Shown here piece by piece: positions 11,961 through 21,300 of a stretch of 53,815 nucleotides of DNA. The number at the start of each line of letters is the position of its first letter. The first letter of the stretch is position 1. Both the position numbers and the translations under genes were made by a program. The DNA comes from Cymbomonas tetramitiformis (taxonomy: Eukaryota > Chlorophyta > Pyramimonadophyceae > Pyramimonadales > Pyramimonadaceae), in the NCBI GenBank assembly GCA_001247695.2, contig LGRX02010099.1:1-53815 (forward strand), in the 5' to 3' direction. The notes beneath the pieces are model-generated. The model was not told the DNA's origin, did not search any database, and saw nothing but the letters and a program-made list of their open reading frames with translations.

Positions 11961-13424
11961 ATGGCACAGCATCTGACCGACGAGCAGGTGCTATTGATGG
12001 CTCAAGTTCAGCCCATCTGCAAGTTGCAGAATGCCACTCTATATGAGGGGCTTGCGCTGGTGTCATCCGGTGGCGAGCTTATGCTGTACCGGGCAATCCT
12101 CATGGACACCGGCGCCAACTGTAACATCATCTCGATCTCTGTTGTGAGGCGGCTGGGTCTCACGATTTACGAAGCCACCACCGGCGCCAAGGTCACCAGG
12201 TGTGACAACAGTCCCACAAAGTTCACCCATTATTGCTACGTGGACGTCATTTTGGCAGCGGGCACGCCGCACATGACGCTTCACCGCTTGTACGCCTTCG
12301 TGACCTTCGAGGCTGAGAACTCCTGGGACCTGTTGATAGGCACTGGGCCGCTGAAGAACTCCCTGATGATTGACATCAAGTTGGGAAGTTGCGTGGCCGT
12401 GTCGCATGCACCGAAGGTCTTGGGCCTGGATGCTGAGGTGGTTCTCCCGCTGGTCGACATGACGACACCCAAGCGTCCTCACCAGCCCAGGAGGTTGGAC
12501 CCGGTGGTATGTTTACAATCTGAGATCTTTGGGCATGAGACGGAGTGCAGATGGCTGGAGTGCCCGCCCTTGGGCACAAGGGAGGAGAGGTTTGCTGCCT
12601 CTGGGATTCGGTCTGAGCACATCCTTGACGGCGAGGAGTCGCCGGTGGGGTCACCAATGCCTTCGTCAGGGCCATCTGCTGCGCCCCCTAGACCCCGAGC
12701 CATCACACGCGCAGAGGTCGAGGCGGCATCTCGCGTTCACACGTGTTCGCTTGAGGGAGGCCGAAGGAGCTACCTGGCGCCGCTGACGTCCGCCGAGCTG
12801 GCAGGGTCAGAGCGCATGCTTGCGCAGCTTTACGCAGAACCAAACCCCTGGGTGGGTGGGCGCACGAAGTGGATTACCGATAGCCAGTCGACGGGGGGTC
12901 GCCCACCTCTGGGCGCTGATCTTGACCATAACTGGGCGGACCAGAGGCTGTACCTGGACCGGCACCATGTGGCGCGTCTTTGCCGCATCCTGCAGGAGCT
13001 CCCTGAGGACTTGCCAGCTAGACCTTCCCAGGAGCATGTCTGCGTGGAATTCGTCCGCTGCCTCGAGCAGAAGTGGGTGATGGTGGAACAGCTGTTGCCC
13101 CCTAACTGGCTGTATGTGGACCAGAAGTTGGATCACGACGAGGATAATGACTGTTGGGTGCTCGAGGGGAGCTATATGACACACGTGCCATCCCTTGCCA
13201 ACAAGCAGGACGTCGTCAAGCCCAGGGAAGAAGGTCGAACGACCCGAGCACATGGAAACTCGATCCAGCGACTGCAGCATACGCTCCAGGAGCTGTTTAC
13301 ATATCCCAGCGGTGAGGTCGCTGGCACCCTCATGTGGGACCGGAAGGAGCGTGTCCTCTGTGTACAACCAAGCACAGCCACGCAGCACCTCGAGCTGCTG
13401 CGCTGCACGCTGGATCATGCGTGA
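11960..13424 (+). CDS. Element B protease region
   Basis: A retropepsin-like domain: ILMDTGANCNIIS carries the DTGA active site, followed about 70 residues later by LLIGTGPLKN in place of the usual flap/ILG strand. The remaining 330 residues have no recognised family. The frame has no convincing ATG at the left boundary and probably begins inside a truncated polyprotein. It ends at a TGA (13422-13424), after which the same frame stays open and keeps the same style of sequence, so the stop is either a disabling mutation or a read-through site. Confidence 0.7.
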
Positions 13425-14621
13425 GTGTACAACAGTGAGGAGTTGCTGGGTGAGCTTCAGCTCCCTCATTGGTACGAGAGCACTGGTGCTTGGACATACC
13501 AGCTGCTCAGGTACCTCTGCCCGGTGGACATAGAGTCCCTCTCAACTGGCATCCTCCGACAGTACGATCTGTATGGCAGCTTGGCGCCACCTCTGGAGCT
13601 CATCGTCCTGGGATCGAGCACCAAGTACTACCCGGTGGGAGATGGTCTTGGGGGAGATGGTAAGGTGTTCTCCCAGAATGCCGCTGCTCAAGAGTACTTG
13701 CGCTTGGGGGAGATGAGGAAGATGCTCAAGGCATCCAACACCAGGCGGGAGGGCCAACTGGCGCTCAATGCAGATGCGCAACGGAGGCCACCACCGCCCA
13801 ACAACTTGACCAACTTCAGACTCACCAAGCGAGCCCCTACGCAGCCACCCGCTCCTGCCGCGGGAGCAGGACCATCCCGGGCTATTGCGGGGCCATCTCG
13901 CGCCAGGTCGAGCAGCCACTCGCCACCTCGTTCGGCGCAGAGTGCACGACCATCTCAAGCTGTCGCGGGGCCGTCTCGGTCCAGGCCCAGTGGCCATTCG
14001 CCATCTCGCTTCGCGCACATGGCATACGCTCGTACTGCGTCGCCTACATCCAGCGATCATGAGGCCGAGGATTTGGTGTCGTCAGATCTTGACAACAGCC
14101 CTCCTCGTAGGGGGTCGCCCTCCGCATCGTCTGCCATGACCAACACTGGCACGTGGGCGAACTCTTTCCGTGTTCCGCGTGGCTCCCCGTCAGTTTCTTC
14201 GGGTGGCCCACCTCCTACGCCTCCGAGCCCACCGAGTGATCGTCCTCTGCCTCGGGCTCCTGGGTGGGCGCCTCCATCCCCAACGGAGTCAGATTACGAC
14301 GCTACACGACTGGCCACCGAATCTGGTCACTCGTTGCGCCAGTTCCTGTCCGCAGAAGGGGTGGAGGCCTTGAGGGATCGTCACAACCTCACTGTCTTCA
14401 TAATACGGTTTCGCATAACGGACTATGATCAGTGCAGACAACGGCGCATCATGTACGAGCTCGGCGTCTGCAACCAGGAGCGGGGTCTCAGGATGCGGAA
14501 GCGTCCAGGCATCACCAGCCAGGTCGAAAGGAAGCACAACAAGACCATCGCGTGTGGGGAAAGGGCTGGCGTCTCCCTCTCGGGGGACAAACTACGTCTT
14601 CCGGCCTCCTGGGGGCCATGA
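13425..14621 (+). CDS. Element B polyprotein segment, Pro/Ser-rich, unknown
   Basis: Same frame as the protease region, continuing past the TGA with YNSEELLGELQLPHWYES. The middle (13850-14250) is low-complexity Pro/Ser/Arg with the repeated motif AGPSR, typical of disordered linkers. A better-ordered segment follows (LRQFLSAEGVEALRDRHN). Coding appears to leave this frame between about 14560 and 14620. It may correspond to a capsid/gag-like part but no knuckle or known fold is visible. Confidence 0.5.
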   Translation: MYNSEELLGELQLPHWYESTGAWTYQLLRYLCPVDIESLSTGILRQYDLYGSLAPPLELIVLGSSTKYYPVGDGLGGDGKVFSQNAAAQEYLRLGEMRKMLKASNTRREGQLALNADAQRRPPPPNNLTNFRLTKRAPTQPPAPAAGAGPSRAIAGPSRARSSSHSPPRSAQSARPSQAVAGPSRSRPSGHSPSRFAHMAYARTASPTSSDHEAEDLVSSDLDNSPPRRGSPSASSAMTNTGTWANSFRVPRGSPSVSSGGPPPTPPSPPSDRPLPRAPGWAPPSPTESDYDATRLATESGHSLRQFLSAEGVEALRDRHNLTVFIIRFRITDYDQCRQRRIMYELGVCNQERGLRMRKRPGITSQVERKHNKTIACGERAGVSLSGDKLRLPASWGP

Positions 14622-15310
14622 CTTCAGCCTGGGCTGATTTGTCGCACCGTGACTCGGGGCACAGGTTGCCGGGGGGCCATGCGCGGAACGTCGCGTTCGC
14701 GCTGTGCAAGTACGTGGAGTTTGGATCAGCGCATGTGCTGCGCTGCGTGGCACATCCGGGTGCCAAGCCCGTGTACTACATCTTCTTGGAAGACGAGCAG
14801 TGTCTTTCGTGGCGAGCTGAATTCACGAATGAGTACTTCGAGCGAGACGACCGGAAGTTCACTTCCTTGCAATGGGGGACCAGGCATTCGGCCGCGCCAT
14901 GGTTGATGCCAGCCCTAGGGGCCTTGGAGGCGCTGCGTCTTCCGCCGCCGCCGCCGCCACCGCCCGCCCATCAGGCTCACGTGGCCGAGCGGCCCGAGCA
15001 CATGGATGCGGCTTCGCGGAGGAATGTGTTCGAAGTTCGAGACCCCCCTGCTCGTAGACAGCCAGGCGCAGGCGGCGTTGCGCTCGCCCCTTCTGTCGAT
15101 CGCCATGGGGCCGCTACCCATGTCGTTCATGCACCGAGGGATTCCAGGATACCAGCCGGTCTCACGTCCCGGTGTCCTCCTTCTCCGGCTTCAATATGCA
15201 GCGCGGAGACGCAGGCGTTCCAACGCTACACGGACGAGCAGCGTGAGGCGCAGAGGCAGACGAATTTTCAGCAGGGCTCCCCGGGCGCAGCGGGCGGGCG
15301 GCCCTGGTGA
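14560..15310 (+). CDS. Element B polyprotein segment in shifted frame, unknown
   Basis: From about 14625 a third frame gives coherent sequence: HARNVAFALCKYVEFG, then KPVYYIFLEDEQCLSW and a Pro-run. It ends TDEQREAQRQTNFQQ with a TGA at 15308-15310, after which that frame still reads sensibly for about 50 codons. The upstream part of this open frame (from 14432) looks like a shadow. A cryptic intron or real frameshifts could explain the jumps. No family recognised. Confidence 0.4.
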
Positions 15311-18300
15311 ACGACCCACGCTGTGGCCGTGGGCCGCCTGCACGGGCGGTCCACTTACGGCCAGGTGTCCTGCGAGCGTGTATCACGTTTGCAGGCAGTG
15401 CGGTGGTTTGGTGGTGGTTGGGACGCGGCCCCGTTCCCGTGGTCGCCATATGGGCGATATGGGAGGCAGTAGCCTGGCACCTGTCGTGGTGCCCCTTTCA
15501 AGTTTGGTGGCGGCGTTTCGTACCCTCGCTTTTGCACCAGCTGCCCGTGTGGTGGTCGGCTGCTCGACGTTGCCCCCTTCGTGCATCTTACGACATCTGG
15601 GTCTCGTGGGCTCTAGCCTGCGTTTGGTACATTGGGCTCCTCATCTTGCGCGTCACAGGCGTCTATGCTGGCGTGCACCGCGTGCGTGCAGGAGATTGGG
15701 TGGTGATGCCCCTTCGGATGGTGGTCATTTCCTTGGCGTACTGGTCACAGTGTGTGATCTTCCTCCTCTTTGTGGTCCTCGCATGGCTTTGGGTTTGTGC
15801 CGACATCTACGCTGGAGACTTGGCATGCCACGGCCCCGGTCCCTTGCATTGCCCGCTTGACGCCGGTCACATTCAACGTGGCTGTGGATGGGCCGTTCCG
15901 ACCCTGCGCTGGTCACAGGTCTTCTTGTTGGGCCGCGTGCACTTACCCGCTTTGCCCGCCAGGTTGGATAAGCCTCGCTTCGCGGCGCGCTGGGCGCGAC
16001 TACGACGCAATCTTCGCCTTCATCGCGTCGCACAAGCCGCCTACATGGCGCTTGTCCTTGCGGTCGTGATCTTTACTGCTGCTGGTGGGAGTGCTCGCTT
16101 AGCGCACGGGGGGTGGAGAGTCATGGCGTGCTTCTTCGCTTCGCACTCGCCGGCAGCTGCAACGCATTTCAACCGAATTTTGCGGTTTTTTCTGCTTTTG
16201 TGCGGAATCTTGTGGGTCGCTGGCAAGATGACAGAGTGTGCGCCTACTTATGGTGTCACATCACCCACACGCAGCGCCTGGGGTTCGTCCCCCTGCACTT
16301 CTTGGGAGGCTCAGCAATCCTCAAGGCAATGGGAGCCTGGCTGGGTGGCCAACGTCGCGGAGCAGGATGAGGTCTTGCCGTACACCGTGCTGGACGAGCT
16401 TCAACCTTTGGGTGACACGACAGTGACCAAGGACGAGGCAGCGTGGCTCGACACTGAGCTCAATGCCACGTTTGGAGGACATCCTGACTTCAAGGAGGAA
16501 CACTGGGAGGAAATGCGGAATGTTCTTCGCAGGTGCAAGACCACCTTTGCCAACAGCCCTCACGATCTGAAAGGCTACAAGGGCAAAGCGAAGCACAACA
16601 CGTTCTCCATCCCTTTCGTAGACGAATCCAAGGCCGCCTACCAGAGACCTAGGAAGTACAGTCCGGGCGAGCAGGAAATCATCGATATTCACTGCAAGGA
16701 ACTTTTGGAGTATGGCTTCATAGAGCCAGCAGCCAAGCATTGCAGGCATGCGAGCAACGTGGTCGTAGCTGGCAAGAAGGATCACGAGACTGGCCTGTGG
16801 ACTCAGACGAGGTTCTGCGTGGACCTCAGGGGTGTCAATCGACACTCCCTCAAAGACAACACGCTGCCGCACCGACCAGAGGAGCTCTACCAGAAGGTGG
16901 CCAAAGCCAAGTTCAAGACCACTCTGGATGCCACCAAAGCTTTCCACCAGATTCCCATGGCTACAGAAGAGGACAGGAGCAAGACGGCGTTTTGGTGGAA
17001 GAATCAGCTGTACCAATACACCTCGATGCCTTTTGGTGCAGCTGGAGCTACTTCTGCGTTCGTAAGAATCATGGACTACGAGTTACGGCACTTGCAGCAT
17101 TGCACGGTGGCGTACGTCGATGACGTAGTGGTCTATACGGATTCCACGCCTGAGCAGCATTTGAAGGACGTTGAGGATGTACTTCGCACCTTGGGGGATG
17201 CTGGCATCCGTTTGCATGCAGGCAAGAGCACTTTTGGTGCAGCCACGGTGGACTTTCTGGGCTATCGTATTGGCCACAACTCCATTGGCGCGCAAGAAGC
17301 CAAATGCAAGGCCATACAAGAGCTTCCAAGCCCTCAGGACAAGACTGGGCTCCGCTCGATCTTGGGTATGATGAACTACTACAAGGGCCTGGTGGGTGAG
17401 CCAGGGGGGCCAAACTACTCTGAGATGGCCCGCCCTCTCAACGACTTGCTCAAGAAGGAGGTCACTGACATCAAGGCAGCCTGGGGGAAGGAGCAAGATC
17501 AAGCACTCCAAGAACTTAAGGATGCTCTCTGTTCTGGGAGGTGCCTGAGGCCCATCGATTACGACAGACCTCTCATATTGTACACTGACTGGAGCACCTA
17601 TGGCATTGGCGCAGTGCTGGGCCAGAAGGACGATGACGGGAAGGAATACATTTGTATGGCAATCAGCCGATCTCTGAGTAAAACGGAGAGACAGTACGCC
17701 AGCTTCAAAGGTGAGATGCTCGCAGTGGTATGGGCAGTGCGCACGTTGAGGCAGTACTTGCATGGAGTCCACTTCACCTTGGTGACCGACCACTCACCGC
17801 TCACCACCCTGATGGAGAAGGCCGATCTCCAAGGGCAACATCTACGCTGGGCAATCAGCTTGCAGGAGTTCGACTTCACGGTGCAGTACCGTCCAGGAGC
17901 CAAGAACAGCAACGCTGACGTGCCGTCTCGCTACCCACTGCCGTCCACGACAGATGAGACTGGAGCAAGGCATGAGAGGGAGAAGGTGACTGCGTTTCAC
18001 GCAGGCGTGGGGGAAGTTCACACGAAGGACTTCTGTGACCACTTGTGCCTTATGTTGGCTGGGGATGCTTCCCCAGGGGAAGAGGCCACGCCAGAGGTGC
18101 AGGTTGCCAACTACTGCAGGATGGCTGCCATGGAGCAGCTGGGTACAGGACCAGTGCATCGTCTGTTCGATTTGCACTACCACGAGGAATTAGAATGCAA
18201 TCATGGGGACATGTTCGACACTGACTTGCCCGAGCTGGTGACCGACTCTGGGAGGCTAGCCAGAGCAGCTTGGAAGGCGCTGAGCCTGGTTAGGCCAACG

Positions 18301-21300
18301 CGAGGCACGCATGGCGAGGGAAGCCCTGCTGTGTACAGCAATGAGTACTTTGAAGGTGAGCGCATCCTGAAGCCCGAGAAGGTCGACACCAGGGTGCTGA
18401 GCAGCCGATTCTTCTCGCAAGCTCGGCAGGAAGGCGTGGTGTGCTACGAACCATGTGGAGGCCTATGTGCTGGGCTGGAAATGTTGCTCCGCAGTGGGAT
18501 GAAGGTGGATCGCTACCTGTATCAGGACATATCCCCGAGCAGTCAGACGGTTGCCAGAGCCAGGTGTGCGGCATTGCTGAGACGATACCCTGACCTCATC
18601 TCGCCCCATGCAATAGAGCTTGGGGCTTTACCCCAAGACCTGCGCGAGACCACCAGCGCCGACTTCATACGAGCAGGAGCTCTTCAAGGACGCCAGTGGG
18701 TCATGGTATGTGGGTTCCCATGTCAGGATCTCTCCCCTGCTGGAACACTCACAGGCCTGGATGGCAGGCACAGCAAATTATTTTATGAAGTGGTCAGGCT
18801 TCTGTCCACACTCCAGCAGCTGCAGCGGCAGAGGCCTCCAGGTTATATCCTGGAAAATGTTTCTCCGTTGTCGCACAGACCTGGAACCAAGATCAGGGAC
18901 GAGGTGTTCCCGTACATTGCCAGCGTCATTGGTAGACCAGTGTCCTTTGATGCAGCACAAGCAGGCGCCTACGCACATCGGTTGCGGGCGTATTGGAGCA
19001 ACTTGTTCCAGAGCCACCAGTTTCGCTCCGTCATGAGCAAGGTGGTGAGACCAGAAGGACGAATTGTATCGTCAATCATATGCAAGGGCTGGCATCCCAG
19101 GCCAGTGATAAGGACAGACCGCGCGCCTCACTACGTGGTGAACGTGGTGGGAGAACCATTGAGGGCATTACCCACCATCATGGCGACGCAAGGGTCAAGA
19201 GCGTTCAGAAGAGCGAGGATGGGCACCGTGGTGCGCAACCAGGACGGCGAAGACGCCGAGGAAGAATCTCGAGAAGTTAACCTCGAAGAGAAGACGCGAG
19301 CCATGGGCTACAGCGCAAGTGAGCTACGCATGGCCGACGGCCTAAGCGACGTAGAATTGGCGAGCATTCTGGGCCTGGCCATGGATCGCAGAGCAATGGA
19401 ACTGCTGATGGCAGTCGCAGAAGCAAGCAGGAAGGGGCTTCCTCACAGCAAGGAATCCCCAGAGGCGGAGAATTCCCCAGGACAGCCCATCGCTGTAGAC
19501 AACAACTGGGCAGACCACGAGAGGTCGGACCTTCAGCAGAGGGAAGCTTTGCTGGCGGAATGGGTTGAGAATTCGAACGCATACACCCAGCAGGTGGCGA
19601 AGACTATGACCCATCGCGACTGGGAGGAGAAGCTGCGGATAATGTGCTCGCAAGGGCAGAAAGGCGCAGAAGGAATTGGAGCCCAGCGACAGAAGGCTGG
19701 AACCAAGAAGAAGAAGAAGAACGAGTGGCAGCTCTACACCATGGCGCAGTATCGTCAGAGGCATGAGAACCACTTCGTGAAGGAGGGCGCGATCCCAGCA
19801 GCGCACGTGGATGTGCCTGCCTGGAGTCCGCCTACCAGAGAGTCAGAGATGAGGCTCCCCAGGTTGACGTGTACCACCAGGTTCGAGGACCTGATGGCCA
19901 GCGTGGCCGAGCAGCAAGTAGATCGTGACAAGCATCGAGATGTACACGATGATGCATGGTGCCTCAGATGGTTGAAGTCCAATGGTAGAGTGAGGTTGCC
20001 CGAAGAGGAAGTTCGTCGAGTAAGGAGGCGAGCAGCACGACATCGATGGGACGAGGCCACGGACGAGATCTACATGGTCACTATGTCGGGCAAGGAGGTG
20101 AGAATACCTAAGCCTGCTGACCGTCTCGCGTTGGTCAAGGAATACCACTCCAGAACGGGACATTGGGGCATAAGGCGGACGCAGCATCTTTTGTGGCAGC
20201 GCCATTGGTGGGCCGATTTGAAGAAAGACGTGGAGGCTGTGGTCACTCAGTGTGAGACCTGTCAGCGTGTGAAGACTCATTATGCGAGAGAGGAGGCATG
20301 TTTGTCCCCCCTTGAGATCGTGTCGTTCATGTATCGCTGGTCGCTGGATTTGGCATGGCCCTCGAGGAGAGAGACCAAGTCTGGCAACAACCGAGTGCTC
20401 ATCATGACCGAGCACTACACCAGGTTCATAGTCTGCGTGCCCATTCCCGACAAGGAGGCGAGCACCATCGCAGCGGCATTTCGCAGTCATGTCCTGGCTG
20501 TGTTTGGTGCGCCAGCAGAATGCTTGGTGGATGGAGGTAAGGAGTTTGAAGGCGAGTTCAAGCAGTTGTGCAGAGATTGCCTGATTGACCGGCGAGTTAC
20601 CTCGCCAGACTCACCAGAAGGCAATGGGCTGACCGAGCGAGTGGTACGCACTATGAAGTTCTGCTTTAAGAAGCTTGCCTTGGAGAAGGGTCTCGATTAT
20701 GAGTGGGATGAGCAGCTTTGGCCACTGGTGCTGAGCTATAATGCAGCACGCCAGGAGTCCACGGGGGTGGCGCCGTTCACCATGTTGTTCGCCCAAGAGG
20801 CAGTAGTGCCGCCTGATTTGAAACGGGCACCCAGCATAGATTTTGCTGTTGAGGTCGAAGATGAGAAGGATGCCAGAGTCAAGGACCTCCACCAGAGAGC
20901 ACAGGTGGTGAGGCGATTGATGGTACACGCTGGTTGCAGCCTGGAGGTCGCACAGCATCGTGACACATTACATTACGAAAGGAGAAGGGGTGGGGGCTAC
21001 GAGCCTAGTCCACACCAGTTCAAGGTGGGTGATTTCGTCTATATCAGGCAGAAGCCCCGCAGCGGCATGGAAGTCGCGACCAAATCCGCCATCCTGAAGC
21101 TGGTCAAGATACAGCGAGATGGTGTGGTGGTGCTTGAGGACGCCACCAAGTTAAGAGAGAAGAGCACCGTGCAGAGCATCGCGCCATGTCACCTACAGGT
21201 GAAGGATCAGTATGACTGCAGTGCAGCCGTTCCCAGTAAGCACCTAGCATGTGAAGTTTGCAGGAAGACCGATGGGGAGGCAGAGATGCTGTTGTGTGAC

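Noticed and set aside
14432..14620. Upstream half of the 14432-15310 frame as protein
   Set aside because: The sequence there is Arg/His/Gln-rich shadow while the 13425 frame is still coherent; only the part after about 14625 looks coding.
16321..17016. 231-aa minus-strand frame opposite the element B RT (and the similar 17083-17793)
   Set aside because: Antisense shadows of a strongly conserved RT/RNase H coding region.
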